From: Opisthorchis felineus
Lineage: Eukaryota; Platyhelminthes; Trematoda; Opisthorchiida; Opisthorchiidae
Direction of reading: 5' to 3'
DNA: 64,000 nt
Assembly: GCA_004794785.1 (NCBI GenBank)
Contig: SJOL01007187.1
Location: 585,870-649,869 of the forward strand
Part shown: one piece after another, positions 1 through 11,559 of the stretch
Numbering within the stretch: the first letter of the stretch is position 1
Layout of the letters: each line of letters opens with the position of its first letter
Program-made: the position numbers and the translations under genes
The notes under the pieces: generated by a model
What the model was told of the DNA's origin: nothing
Seen by the model: only the letters and a program-made list of their open reading frames with translations
Database searches by the model: none

Positions 1-1309
1 GGCAAGTGGTTTATCCAGGTCATCGAATTTTCCTTGTTTCAAATTTGCTTGAATTGTTCCACCGTAAATCCCTGTAGAAATGTGCGAATATCTGCCTGTG
101 AACAATTGAAGTGAAGTTGTGCGCTTCAAGCGAACAAGAGCTTGTGTCAAGGTTGTAGGTATTCTCAAGTTCTCTCAGTCTTCTTTGCACTACATCTAGT
201 TGATTGAATGAGAAAAACGCAAAAATTACTGCCAACGTGCCTTTAAAAAATTGGGATATTGTCTAGCATATATCATGATTATGTCATGATCATCGTTATA
301 TTTGTACTAACATAAAGATGACTGTGGCTCATTGGTCAAGCTGCATTGAGCTTCTTACTCGAGTTAGTGATTGCTTTGCACGTACTCGTTTGACTATACC
401 TTGTCGAACCTGTTACATGACCTCAGCTGATCTGATAATGCACGCAAGCTACGTAGGTCGGCTAAGTGAGGGGTGGCTGACGTACTCGGAGAGAAATATG
501 TATGCACAAGCCGCAATTGGATCTAATTTGGTGCCAATATAACCAAAATTTCGGCACTGTGCACGGCCAACTTTGCTCCGATCTCTAACTCGTCGGTATT
601 TGCGTCGGCCGCTCCAGCAAGACGAACTATTCAGGGCCAATGAAGTTACCTGATGACGTGGAAAACCGGCCAGAGCCAACAAGACCGTGTTATGACAACC
701 CATCACCGCAGCCGATTCGAGCAACCGGTCCCATTCAAGTAGCCGAAAAAGGTCGAAAAATTTGCATCTGCGATTTTGGTCACACATCCAGAACCATGCG
801 ATTGGTCGCACCATGATTTGGCATTGTCGCGGCACGACGGCTACACAGCACCCTGGTGCCACACCGACAGGGGCAGTCGATACAGCCTACGTACAAGCTA
901 AAGGCAGAATCCTGGCGCACGTTAATCCGCCAACTGGGGCGAACGGCATGTGTGTGTGCCGTGCAGTGTGCGCCTGACTCAAGTCTATCTGACACTGAAC
1001 ACACGCACAACCTATACCAGGTTGCTATGACTACATCAGTGTAAACAACCAGCTACTACAAGGGTCTAATCATGTTATGACACGCAAAATGGATGAACTC
1101 GTCTTTCGGCAGCAGGCAACCTATCAGTTCATCGGATGAAACTTCTCCAGTTTGTTTTAGCAGACCGATGTCTGCTACTCTGCCGTCAGCCTCAAGCCGA
1201 AGGTTTTTTCGGTAATCGCATCTATGTGCCCGATTGGGTCGGTCTGGTGTCCATGAGAACTGTCCTACTGAGCGCGCATACTCAGAATCCGTCAAAAGTC
1301 CCACTAGAT
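1..1309. other. No gene or repeat identified
   Basis: Several short open frames occur on both strands. The longest is 137 codons on the minus strand at 449-862. None shows a recognisable domain, a convincing splice-site pair or similarity to the repeats elsewhere in the window. By my rough estimate, about 20 open frames of 100 or more codons are expected by chance in 64 kb at this base composition, so I do not call these genes. Confidence 0.5.
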
Positions 1310-1510
1310 ATTCCTTGATATGACACTAATTATAAGGTTGATAAACTCTAGGACAGCATAAATTATAAAAAGTACTATACCAAAGCAATTACTTGGACAT
1401 CTTGAAGAACATTGAGAGGGTTTTGTGTGTCACATTCAGTTGAGGAATATAATAAACGAAGGATTCGGTTGAGCTCTCCGTGAACAGAATCTTATTGGCC
1501 AATGACTATT
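1310..1510. repeat. Decayed hammerhead-family repeat fragment
   Basis: The stretch 1313-1350 resembles, in reverse complement, the part of the repeat that follows the ribozyme (TTTATCAACCTTAT-like). From about 1395 to 1500, in the opposite sense, it matches the family 'arm' that reads ATAAACGA.GGATTC, seen also at 2075, 48150 and 49670. No ribozyme core survives. The same inverted order, minus ribozyme side followed by plus arm, recurs at 1.95 kb and 21.1 kb. Confidence 0.4.
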
Positions 1511-1929
1511 CATCTCAGTGCTGAAACAAGCTGAGAGCTTGACATTTTACGGTTCCAAAGAAAAACGTTCAGAATTTCATAAACCTGAAATCAGTGCTGC
1601 TGTGTTTTTCTCTGATGGTGTAATCTCTCCAACAGGTAAACCACAGGAACTCGTTGAAGTAATACTAGCTGGAAAGCAAAAAGGATACGCAAATGATTGT
1701 GTGGAGTTCCTCGGACGAGTATCTTTTAATGGATGATAATACATAAAAGATACCCATAAAAGGAAACGAATCGCCCAACTCCCATGGGAGAGGACACTTC
1801 GCATCTAGGTATGGTCAAGGAACCTGGAAATCAAAGACGAGTCACCTACATTTTGGTTTCAAACAGCCAACACTCCCGCCAGTGCAATTTTTACGTTTGT
1901 TGCATCCAGTGGGGTAAGGTTTATCCCCA
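1511..1929. other. No feature identified
   Basis: Short open frames on both strands only (72 codons at 1518-1736 plus, 75 codons at 1577-1804 minus). The two overlap antisense and neither is recognisable. This stretch separates two related repeat fragments. Confidence 0.5.
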
Positions 1930-2150
1930 TAAAGGAAACTACTCACATGGTTGCTGAAAACTCTTCGACCTTGTGTGTTAGTTTCCTTCATGAAAATATA
2001 CTGCGATATGTCGAATATCGTACCAACTGAAACATGAGGCGGCCTTTGTGCAACACATTCAGTTGAAGCATATCATAAACGAGAGATTCAGTTGAGCCTC
2101 TGATGAAAACCAAATTGATTTGCAAATGAGTGTATTTGTCGAAATAAGGT
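1930..2150. repeat. Hammerhead-family repeat fragment
   Basis: 1937-1966 matches in reverse complement the family segment GTTTTCAGCAACC followed by TATGAGTAGT. 2010-2150 in plus orientation carries the arm: AACTGAAACATGAGG, CATTCAGTTGAAG, CATAAACGAGAGATTCAG, then a stretch ending TTTGCAAATGAGTGTATT. The same words occur at 36.2, 48.2 and 49.7 kb. No catalytic core is preserved here. Confidence 0.5.
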
Positions 2151-4867
2151 TTATCTCATTTACTCCTCAGACTTGTCTCAGTCGTCCGTCTGGTTAGATA
2201 AACCGTTAAGATAGTGAATTTAGTTGCACGGAAACGTATTAGACAAATTGTGAAAAAGCTTAAGAGATTCTGGGGGATATATGGTAGATAGAATTCATCG
2301 CGATAGTTTTTTCCAACCAGAATTTCACACTGAAGAGTTAACGGTGGAGAACATTTCCAAAGTCCGTATATTGTTTTGGCAATGTGTATTGAAAATCGCG
2401 TGCATATGCACTCAGTGGAATTACCATTTCTTTTCGAAAACGTCCCTTAAAGTAATATCCAAAGGCGCTGACAGGCAATTTCGAATCGATTGATATTACT
2501 GGCATCCGTTGATTCATTGTATCAGGATGACCAGATAGCCACCAAGTGCTGTTTCATCTGTTTAGTTTCCAGGCCGTTCAGAACAAAGTAGGCATGTGCG
2601 TAGTAGCTAAGACAGGTTATTTAAAAATGAAGGAAAATAAAAGTCCGCTGTTTGACAGTGAGTTGGCCAATAAATACTGGGAAAGTCCACCACTACGTCG
2701 ATGGCATAATCACCTTCGCTCCAAAGGAACTCAGCCCTAACGAGATTCCAACAGGCCCCAGGCAAATCCACCTGAAAAATCAAGTTCACGCCTGAGTCAG
2801 CAAGCCAGAAGAAGTTCTCGAGTACATTCGAGGGTTTGAAACAAGCCAAACAGGTTTGATGTGTACCTATTCGAATCACCAGAGAACAACTTCTAGCCCA
2901 ATAGTTTTTTGAGCTCGAATAGAACTTGACAGCGTTAATGACAATGGAACTATCCAGTTAAGTGTTGTGAAGTGATATCACTTTATTTTACCTTATTTTA
3001 TTGTGGTGGACGAGTGCAAGGTGAATTCAGCCGACCTCCTAACAACGAACACGAATAAGCTGGACCACAATCTATACAAATAGCAGTTATTCTGACCCAA
3101 AACCTATGGAGAAATGACCACGCAAAAGTTTCTTTATATTACGTTCACTGGTATCAAAAATCCCAACGAAGGATAATGAGCAGGCGAAAACCTCTCAATG
3201 AATCTAATTGGGGGAAGTCATGAGTTTTGTCATTGCAGTAATGCCAAATAAGTAGTCACACGTGTAGAAAGAACATTTTCATGTTTTTGATTTATTTCGG
3301 AATATAGCAACCACAGACCATGGAGACTATGAGGATACCTTGAATACGAGGCGATGAATGCACCCACATCAATGATACTATTTTGCACACTATAATGTAA
3401 TGAAATGTATAATATTAGAATTAATAGGTTAGTTATGTCCTCAACTTGTTTTGGAAGGTAGGAATCGAAAAATTTTTTGGTACACAGGTGATCGTCAAAG
3501 GGTGATTAACAAGAATGGAGCCTTTTTCCACCCACGAGTTTCAACCTGCCTGTTCCCAACACCCAGTTTATCACGTTCACTGACCCAGCCACATCGACTT
3601 CAAAGAGCAGAAGCGTGCCATCGTCACCGCAGAACCGAAGGAAGGGTGACTTTCACTTTCAGATTACTGCTTCTTGCCTGAGCGATAATAGGTTCCATTA
3701 GTGACAACGAGCGACCTGAGGCCACATAAAGCCTCCATTTGGACACGGTTACTTAACTTCCGTGTGAGTTTTTTTGTTTCTGTCCACAATTATGTTGTCC
3801 ATTGCCAGAAATACCACATTTTGATAAGCTGGCTTTAATTTTAGCCTCAGAGAATCTAGTGTTCTGTGAAATATATTTTGACCAAATGTCCGACCTTGTT
3901 GGCTAACAGATAATCATTACCTACAAGGTATACTGTCTGGAGTGACTCCGTAGCATCTCTACCAAGATCATCGATGTGACAGCCAGAGGACCAGAAGTAT
4001 GCTTCACCATCAACTGAATCTTCTTCAGAAAAGAAACAAGTAATTCCCTACTTCTGTTGACTGTTCTTCATCTACAGAACCCCTCTTTTCCATATTCTTT
4101 GACGCTGAATGCCTCCGTGGTCAGGCGATTTTGTCCCCCTGTTTCATGATACATTCCTGAAAGGCAACCTTGCCTTAGGTCAGCGGGTTTCAACCCGGCG
4201 GGATTCCTCTTGAGAAGAATTCTTAGTATCGAGGGGGGAATGGAAACCCTAGGTTTTGAGGACACTGTTCGCAGAACTAATGATTGTTGGTCAGATATGG
4301 CTGATATTTTAACCATTTATCCCCACTTCTCAACAGTTCTTTTTGGATATTTCGTTTGTGCTATCCAGTATCTACCAACATTTTATTGATAGCGAATGGG
4401 CGCGTGTTGACAGTGCAAAACGTGTTTCATCCAGTGAAATTCTACACTAGTAAAAAGACAAAATGTGGTGAAGACAACCGGATACACTTCGGATGCGTGT
4501 GAAAAGTCCCATTCCTGTTTCCTCTACCTTCGTGTTAGGCTTACGCCCTCGTATTCAGGAGTTCGAAATAAGCGGAACCGAACAAGCGAAAAAGTTTAAA
4601 AAAACTTGTCAATAATTAATAATGTCATCTTTGCCGCACGAAGAATGGAGCTGCAGAAATCATAACAAAGGGCCAAATCCTACGTGATGCAGAAACCGAT
4701 AGGGTTTCAGGGCTACAGTATGTTATCTTCATCGTATTTTATCAGCCACATCATGGCGCCATCCGCTTCCTTGAAAATGGATGACAGAATCTTGAATTTC
4801 GGTCTCTGATATGCACTCTGTGTCATAAGGCGACAAGGTTTGACATCCGTGTGTTTTCCATATTTGT
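2151..4867. other. Unassigned DNA
   Basis: About 2.7 kb without a recognisable gene. Open frames are all under 100 codons (90 codons at 2607-2879 minus, 97 codons at 4713-5006 minus). None has known motifs or convincing splice signals. It could be intron or intergenic DNA or very old repeats. I see no RNA gene. Confidence 0.45.
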
Positions 4868-5440
4868 GCCAATTTGAGGTGGTTGGGACATGTGTTACGT
4901 GTGCCCAGCCACCCTCTACCGAAGAAAGCATCGTTTTCTGTTCCGAGCGATTTTTCGGCAAAAGGCTCGCCGAAAGGGACCGGGAAAATAAATCGACCAC
5001 GGTCAAACTCAGTGCTGTGGGATCATCTTGCCTTCCTGGCTAGGGGTCACGTGATCCTGCTTGCCAGTGGTTAGATGCCCTGCGGTAAGTGGCACGCAAC
5101 CGATCCCATTGGTGCTCACGCTATCACTACCTAGGCGGACTGCCTACCTGAAGTTGTTGTACGCTGGGCTTAGTCCGGGTGAGATTTGCACAGGAGGCCT
5201 CCCGCTGATGGAGCCATGCTCTGACAAGATGCTCAACTGTGTTTATTTTAATTCTGTGAAAAGGTGTATGCACCTTATCCTTGATCGTTTTCCTTAGGGA
5301 CATCGAGCTTACTCCCACTAAGTTTCTATCTTTCCTTTTTCTTTCCACACTCTACTAAGGCTCTCTTCCCTCATGGCTGTATTGTAGTTAAGCACCAGTA
5401 TGTATAACTAGTGTATTGCTGTTAGTAATTATGTATTTGT
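4868..5440 (+). mobile_element. 5'-truncated LINE 3' fragment (copy 1)
   Basis: Starts in the C-terminal coding part of an RTE/BovB-like non-LTR retrotransposon. 4871-4960 reads LRWLGHVLR followed by a proline-rich stretch and LPKKASF, the same block as in the minus copy at 9.8-10.2 kb. Downstream, 5240-5440 is a 3' untranslated region closely matching 14.84-15.03 kb (TTTAATTCTGT, CACCTTATCCTTG, TCTTCCCTCATGGC, CACCAGTATG), defining one 3'UTR subfamily. It ends in a degenerate TGCTGTTAGTAAT tail. Truncation at the 5' end is the normal outcome of target-primed reverse transcription. The clade assignment is from memory of family features. Confidence 0.75.
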
Positions 5441-6370
5441 GCCAGCGTAGCTCTACATGCGTGGAACGTGGTAGAACCAGGTGCGAAATAGCATGTGTCG
5501 AGCTATTCTAAGTACTGCCCGGCGAGTTCTGGAGATAGTTGGAGAACTCGCGTAAGTTCTTCCACAAAATGTCATTTCAATCGTCAAATTCCTGTTTTGT
5601 GTTTGGAATAATTACATAGAACGCTAGAAAATTGATAACTGTGAAAGATTTTTCTTTCTACTACTTGTAAGTACTTTCGTATTGGTTGGAAGACTTCCTT
5701 TTGATCAGCAAAACTTCAAAGGGGAAATGACTTAATGATATATTGAAATGGGTTCACGGTTCAAACCGGGAACACTAGGTGTTTTATCCAGTGGGTTTGG
5801 TTTCATTGAGATACCCTAACTGATACACTTTCCCTTGGGTGACCAGATTGGTAAGCCGAGCTATTAGACGGCGATGTGATCAATAAACTGCACGTGCTCG
5901 CCTTCCAAGCCCAGATTAATCTCTAAGGCACGTGTGTATATCCGCATTGCCAAACCGTCCAGTTAGTGAGAACGCCAGACTGCGACTGGAATAGTCAGCC
6001 CCCATGTGAATATAAATTTGACCTCACATAAGCACACAAGCACACCATTTGTGGAAAGGTGCACATAGAGCGTCATGCACCTGTTGAAAGTTCGTGTAGG
6101 GTTCTGATCCATTATGAGGCTGTTGTTTGTGTCATCCATTTACGAAAAACTGTTTAGTATCGTGTAGCGCCATATTGCTCGAATTGCCAATCGATTTTTT
6201 GTGATGAGAGCCACAAGGACTGTTAGGCATGCTTGCTCAAGGCACACGGTGTTTTGCGCGTGCTCTGTTCGCTATGATGTCGACAGCAAACGTGTTTCTC
6301 GGCTGTCTTCCCTGTTTGCATCAGGAATCCATTCATAATCAGTTGACAATTACGATAAGCTCTTGCTTTC
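5441..6370. other. Unassigned DNA
   Basis: No long open frame, known repeat or RNA gene recognised between the LINE 3' end and the microsatellite. Confidence 0.45.
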
Positions 6371-6381
6371 GGCCTGCGACA

Positions 6382-6640
6382 AACACGTACACAAACATAC
6401 ACACGGACATACACCCANNNNNNNNNNNNNNNNNNNNNNNNNNNNNNNNNNNNNNNNNNNNNNNNNNNNNNNNNNNNNNNNNNNNNNNNNNNNNNNNNNN
6501 NNNNNNNNNNNNNNNNNNNNNNNNNNNNNNNNNNNNNNNNNNNNNNNNNNNNNNNNNNNNNNNNNNNNNNNNNNNNNNNNNNNNNNNNATATATATATGT
6601 ACATTCGTACATACATAAAATACATACATACATGCATCAC
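6382..6640. repeat. CA/ACAT-rich microsatellite around an assembly gap
   Basis: The left flank is ACA-rich (CACGTACACAAACATACACA) and the right flank is ATATATATGTACAT followed by several ACAT units to about 6635. Positions 6418-6588 are 171 undetermined bases. The gap is most simply explained by assembly failure across a low-complexity tract whose true length is unknown. Open frames read across the Ns are meaningless. Confidence 0.85.
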
Positions 6641-8064
6641 CAACTAACTTGAAAGTGAAGTAAAGGCACTCATGCACCGACTTTTTGGTGGAAGATGCAC
6701 GCGTGCGTCTGTGGGGGCAGTGCGTACGTTGGGCGTCCCGATAACTGAGCGAGCGGCTCGGATTCCGAAAAGAGGTGCACGGTGTTGCGCGAAAGCGAGA
6801 TTTCATCCTACCATACGTAGGCGTGTGAACGGAAGTTTACAACGTCCAGGACTACTTGGTCAATATTGGCGGTTTTCCAGTTTTGAACTGCTTGCATATT
6901 GACGTGGTCTGGTGAAGACCTCGCACTAGAGATCCAGGAGGATATGTTTGTAGCAAGGATCACATAGCAAACGAGGAGTTTCTAAGGTCGACTTTAGCGG
7001 CAAAAAACGGCTACCCAGACCGCTTCATTGTGATTCACAGTAATTCAGAATAAGCTATACGGCGGTACGGAGAAGTAGAGTAGATTTCTGCCTCTACAGT
7101 TCAAGGGTGAACATCGGCTCTAGATCACGCTTATCCTGCTGCACAATTGCACACCACCGGATTATTTCTATTGTATAAGCAAGCAAGTAGTTCGTCCGTT
7201 CTATCTGCCTAGCATGCAGTCTCCCAGCTCAAGTGCAATTGCGGTGACAAATTCCCTGTCAGAACAGCTCGACTTCAATCATCTCGAGCTCCTGAAAATA
7301 CCCCGAAATGGCTGATGCGGTCAGTGCCGCAGCTAAATTGCACGGGCCAGAGGTCAAACTGCAACTCAATCATCGATTGTATCACATCATTGACCCCACG
7401 ATTTGCTTCCAAGTCCTGCTATCAATTACCACATTAGGAGTTACCAATAAGCACTACATGAAAAAAAAGCCGTTAACCCATACCTTGTAGTTATCATGAG
7501 GATGGACATGTGATCGATTTTACCCAGCCGATAAATGCTTAACAACTGTCATTCTTTGTCTTACCATATAATTTTGCATGCTTTACGTCCGTGATTAGAC
7601 CTAGTCAAAGAAATGTTAACATATGGTGGCGTATGTCTTTTACCAACTCGACAAGATGGATAAAAGGGGCTTACTGTTTTAACATAACCCCTTAGTACCT
7701 CGTAATTCCGCTTTGACGGACGATACAGGTGCTTTGGGGACACTTGAAAACTGGTTACGATACACGTTGAATATAAACCCCAGATGTTTTTAGTATAACC
7801 TTAGGATAGTTTATTGTGAATTCGAGTGAACTAGGTGTGGAATGGGGAGAAGTTCAATATACGCCAGCTTGGCCTCCGGCGCGCACGTTTAGACAACTGA
7901 CTCAATTGGTTTGTCGTCCCGCATTTCACGACAAACTGACGCAAGACTTATGCATGTTATTGATCTGTTGCGCGCTGCTCGTTGATTGGTTACCATACCC
8001 CAACCCCTTTTTGAGATGACAGAATAACAGGTCGATTGTCCTGTTGACCCCAATATTAGCAGCT
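6641..8064. other. Unassigned DNA
   Basis: Only open frames of 60 to 76 codons on either strand. No domain, RNA gene or recognisable repeat. A short purine/pyrimidine-mixed region precedes the hammerhead-family copy at 8.07 kb. Confidence 0.45.
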
Positions 8065-8262
8065 ACAACATATTTCGAAATATTCGACATATTACAGTAT
8101 GCTTTCTTGGCCGAACACTGCTCATAAAGTTTCTGAATACTCTTCGAAATAAAGTTGAGGAAAGCTCGATGACTGAGGCTTCCTGATGAGCCCCAAGAAG
8201 GGCGAAACCGCTGGTGCGCCGTCGAGGAATTTTCAGCAACCTTATGAATAGTATATATCGCC
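8065..8262 (+). repeat. Hammerhead-family repeat, best-preserved copy
   Basis: Contains the family segments ACATATTTCGAAATATTCGACAT (cf. 36.24 kb), then the ribozyme at 8173-8236, then TTTTCAGCAACCTTATGA. The same word order occurs in degraded form at 22.2, 36.2, 39.9, 47.4, 48.3 and 49.8 kb and in reverse at 27.75 kb. It encodes no protein. An open frame on the opposite strand across this region is a by-product. The family resembles in kind the ribozyme-bearing Sm-alpha repeats of schistosomes or animal retrozymes. Sequence identity to either was not tested. Confidence 0.7.
8173..8236 (+). ncRNA. Type I hammerhead-like self-cleaving ribozyme
   Basis: The catalytic words are intact: CTGATGA at 8183-8189 and GAAA at 8204-8207. 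Stem II is GCCC (8190-8193) with GGGC (8200-8203) around a CAAGAA loop. Stem III pairs 8207-8211 with 8218-8222 with one C.C mismatch. The predicted cleavage triplet is GTC at 8221-8223. Stem I pairs CTTC (8179-8182) with GAGG (8224-8227), then an internal loop, then CTGA (8173-8176) with TCAG (8233-8236). The internal loop opposite loop II is where natural hammerheads make their activating tertiary contact. The C.C mismatch may weaken activity. The 22.2-kb copy keeps the same stem II but has lost the G of GAAA. Confidence 0.65.
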
Positions 8263-8944
8263 AAGAAAACATTTTTGTACTTATCGGACACAGTTCATCT
8301 GGGTGTTAATATTTTACATCAGTCTGTCTTCCGACCACCGGAGGGATCAGCTTCGGGCGATTGCAAAATGCCCTCTTGCGGGATTCTTTCTTGTGGAAAG
8401 GTGAGCAGATTCAACCATATCGCACGCTTTCTGCAGTGAGGTGATGAATTTCATAAGTGTCCGTAGATTCGAAATCACCTTGATGAGGGCAAAATAGGTT
8501 TACCTATTTCGTCTGAAGTGAACGCACCGGCTAGTCAATACACTTGCGTAGCAGAGAGTGACATACAGGTGGAAAGTGATGAAAGTATATCATTCGGCAT
8601 TTACTGAATAGACGACAGGAGGTGATCACGTTTGGACTTCCACATCTAGTTCATGAAGAGATAGATTTGCTTCCATCTAGCTAGGTTCCAGTAAGATCCA
8701 CCTCACAAGAAGGTCTATCAAGGAGACGTATTTCCATGTAACAAAGAAAACATGGTAACTGCTTGGGGCTCGACGCTTATAATACCGTGTTTCATTCTCA
8801 ACTTCAGATATTTTTTTTACCTTCAGTCGATATCGCAGCCATGAAATAAGTCAGCGAATTCCACCGCTCACCTAGTCAAGGTCAAATCGCAACCATGTCA
8901 CATCGTAGTCACGACAAACATCAGGGTTCCCGTAGAACTTTGTG
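8263..8944. other. Unassigned DNA
   Basis: No supportable feature before the LINE homology starting at about 8945. Confidence 0.4.
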
Positions 8945-9630
8945 ACAGATTCATGTCTGCTACAGACACCCATCTGAATCCGGAACCTTTAACAGCCTCG
9001 GAGGTTTGTGACTGCATATGTTCTCTCAAGCGCCACCGAGCTCCTGATCCGGATGACCTCCCATCCCCGTTGTTCTAGGATGGGGGTGGAGTCCTCAACT
9101 AGCGCTTGTCCGATCTGCTTGCCTGAATCTGGAAAACTGGCGAGAATCGGCAATAGTGTCTATTCTCAAAAAAGAGACCCGTTGTAACTACTGTAATCAG
9201 AAGGGGCTCAAATTAACTCCATTCGTAACAGGACACTTAGCCTCACTGGTTCTTTGTCGCCTTATAGTGGCCCGGTAGGGGTTGCGGTGACCAAATCTTC
9301 ACACTCCGTCAGGTGCTAGAACAATACCATATGTACAAATAACCCACAATTTTAGTATTGCCAGCTTTCCAAGGCGTATTCGACTCGGTTGACCGACTTT
9401 TTCTCCTTTACACGCTTGCCTAGCAAGGAAAGCCTCGGAGGTATCCTCGGAATGTATTTATTGAGTGTCGGAGGTATGGGCATTTCAGAATTATTGTCGT
9501 GTGCTAGCACCAAGTCCCTTCATCATCTACTTTTGTTGAAGATGAGGCTTTCAGATAAATTATCATTGTATGGCAGCGTGACATCAGAGTTTGAACGCCA
9601 GTGTTGTGCTGTCAACGATGATTACATGTA
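8945..9630 (+). mobile_element. Internally deleted LINE copy (copy 2)
   Basis: 8950-9440 is a frameshifted reverse-transcriptase region. Across frames it reads SEVCDCICSLKRHRAPD, then VLEQ.HMYK.PTILVLPAFQG and FDSVDRL, matching the minus copy at 10.75-11.3 kb. At about 9445 homology jumps directly into the 3' untranslated region (GCTAGCACCAAGTCCC, CTACTTTTGTTGAAGATGAGG, ATAAATTATC) and ends in a tail like TGCTGTCAACGATGATTAC at 9608-9626. The catalytic YADD region and the C-terminal domain are missing, so this copy cannot encode an enzyme. The tail sits about 45 bp from the 3' end of the next, oppositely oriented copy. Confidence 0.75.
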
Positions 9631-9808
9631 CCCATCAACCGGTACGAACGCCCCAAGTGAGCGTGAAATTTTGGGACTTAGTGCTAGCGTACGACAATCA
9701 TTCCGAAGTGCCTACACCTCCAAACACTCATTCAGGCAAGCTGGATAGAAACTGACAACAAGAACGCCATTGACATCGGCTGGCAGCCATATCTTGCAGC
9801 GTCTCCAA

Positions 9809-10237
9809 CTAGGCGCACTGAGGATCACGTGGTCCCCATCCTGGAAGGCGAGTAGCACCGACAGTACGCAAAAGTTTCGAGATCTCCTTCATACCCACCT
9901 GCCAGGTCAACGGTTGGCCACCTCTCTGCTTCCGCCACTCTGAATTGGGCATGGAGAACAGCACTCTCTTCGGCAAACGATGATTAGGCATACGCAACAC
10001 GTGTCCCAACCAACGCAGCCTCTGGAGCTGGACACATTCTTCAATGGAAGTACCCACTGCACAACCGAAAACTCGCTTTCCAATTGCCTCGTTAAGGATT
10101 CGCTGACACCGACCTACACGAGCTATGGTCCTGAGACAACGACTGTCGAACACATGAAGACGTCTCAGTTCCGCTGCTCGAACAGGCCAAGTCTCATAGC
10201 CATACAACAGCAACCCGCCCTGCAGCTTGATACACAC
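9809..10237 (-). pseudogene. LINE C-terminal domain
   Basis: A 142-codon minus-strand block continuing the reverse transcriptase in a different frame: LLLYGYETWPVRAAELRRL, then RLRWLGHVLRMPNHRLPK and SEWRKQRGGQPLTW, ending LPGWGPRDP. The 'RWLGHVLRM..HRLP' block is a common C-terminal feature of RTE-like and related non-LTR proteins. It recurs in the copies at 4.9, 16.4 and 55.6 kb. The first Met here is a by-product of the frameshift, not a true start. Confidence 0.75.
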
Positions 10238-11525
10238 GTTCCTTGAGATTCAGGGATATACTGCTTTGACGCCATAGGTGTCTGAAATTAGCAAACACGA
10301 CCCGAGCCTTGCAGATTCGTGCATTGACCTCATCTGTCACACTACAATCAGAACTAACACAACTTCCCAGATACGTAAAACGCTCCACAACTTCCAGTAC
10401 CTCCCCCTGGATGCTAAGTGGCGTGTTCAGTGACTGCACGTCCACGAGCATGACCTTGCACTTTTTGGGTGCAAAGTGCACACCAAAGGACGGGATGACT
10501 TTGGTCAGTTCATCCAAAAACACCTGCGGCTTCTCGTCCTCTTCGAAGATAAGAATGATGTCATCTGCATATTCCAGATCGACAAGGTTATCGTTACAGA
10601 CTACTTGAACACTGGGGTGTTGAGGACCTTCCAGCGTTCGTCTCATTATCTCATCCACCACGAAACTAAATAAGAGAGATTGGGCACTCTCACACACCCG
10701 GAAGCGTGAGAGTGCAAAGGACTTATTATATTCACGAATCTCCGAGGTATTACTGGCCAGGTAAGGGTGTTGAGGAGAACAAGTCGGTCGACCGAGTCGA
10801 ATGCGCCTTGGAAAGCCGGCAATATTAAAATTGTGGGTTGCTTGTACATATGGCGTTGTTCTAGCACTTGACTGAGAGGGAAGATTTCGTCGACGCCTCT
10901 TCTACCAGACCGGAATCCCGCTTGTTGTTTTCGAGTCAGTGTTTTACAGGTCACCATAAGGCGAAGAAGGGCAAGTGACGCCAAGAGTCTTGTTACGAAT
11001 GGGGTTAATTTGAGCCCCTTGTGATTACAGCACTCACCACGGGCCTCTTTTTTGAGAATGGGCACTATCACCGACTCTCCCCAGTTTTCTGAGACAGTTT
11101 GCTTTTCTCAAACGCAGGCAAGCAGAGCAGACAAGCACTGGCTGAGGATTTTACTCCCCTCTTTGAACAATGAGGGTGGGAGGTCATCCGAACCAGGAGC
11201 TCGGTGGCGCTTCAGAGAACATATGCAGTCAGAAACCTCCGAGACCGTAGATGTTTCCAGGGTTCTAAGTCAACTGTGAGCTCCAGAAGTGCGGCAGCTA
11301 GTGGCCACGATAACTGCTGTTCGAAATATTTGGCCCAACTGTCGAGGCGTTTTTCTATACTCAAGATGTTCACTCTATTCCGATCTTTGATGGTTAAGGT
11401 CATAGATGGCTTCCAGAGACCGGTTGTGCGGATCAACTGAAATAATCTCCGGACATTCCCGACTTTCTGGGCCTCTTCCATTTCCTTGGCTTTCCCTGTC
11501 CGCCGGACTTCACGGTTGTCTAGAC
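10194..11525 (-). pseudogene. LINE reverse transcriptase, frame-disrupted
   Basis: Three overlapping reading blocks on the minus strand make up the domain. 11525-11212 is the upstream linker (NVRRLFQLIRTTG, DRNRVNILSIEKRLDSWAKYF). 11071-10646 holds the early RT blocks (VPILKKEARGECCNHKGLKL, QQAGFRSGRRGVDEIF, FQGAFDSVDRLVLLNTL). 10697-10194 holds the later blocks with the catalytic EYADDIIL; its YADD codons lie at 10571-10560. FTYLGSCVSSDCSVTDEVNA follows. The YADD aspartates that bind metal for DNA synthesis are intact, but 'LDFKGAFD' has decayed to 'LPAFQGAFD', and the frame shifts twice. In a working element this enzyme copies its own RNA into the target site. Clade assignment (RTE/BovB-like) rests on the C-terminal pattern and is not certain. 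Confidence 0.8.
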
Positions 11526-11559
11526 ACTACAGAATACAAAAGTTTAGTGATCCTGCAGC

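Larger units (their letters stand above)
9672..11525 (-). mobile_element. RTE/BovB-like LINE copy with recognisable reverse transcriptase (copy 3)
   Basis: Read on the minus strand, 11525 to about 9790 covers the linker, reverse transcriptase and C-terminal domain. A partial 3' untranslated region then runs to about 9672, where homology stops inside GCACTAAGTCCC. It is 5'-truncated: no endonuclease is present. Its 5' end abuts the 5' end of the plus-strand copy 4 at about 11526 (head-to-head), and its 3' end faces copy 2 (tail-to-tail). Frames are broken between its coding blocks, so it is a relic. It is the easiest copy in which to read the family's protein. Confidence 0.8.

Noticed and set aside
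6223..6806. Open frames of 94-155 codons on both strands
   Set aside because: They exist only because undetermined bases in the gap contain no stops.
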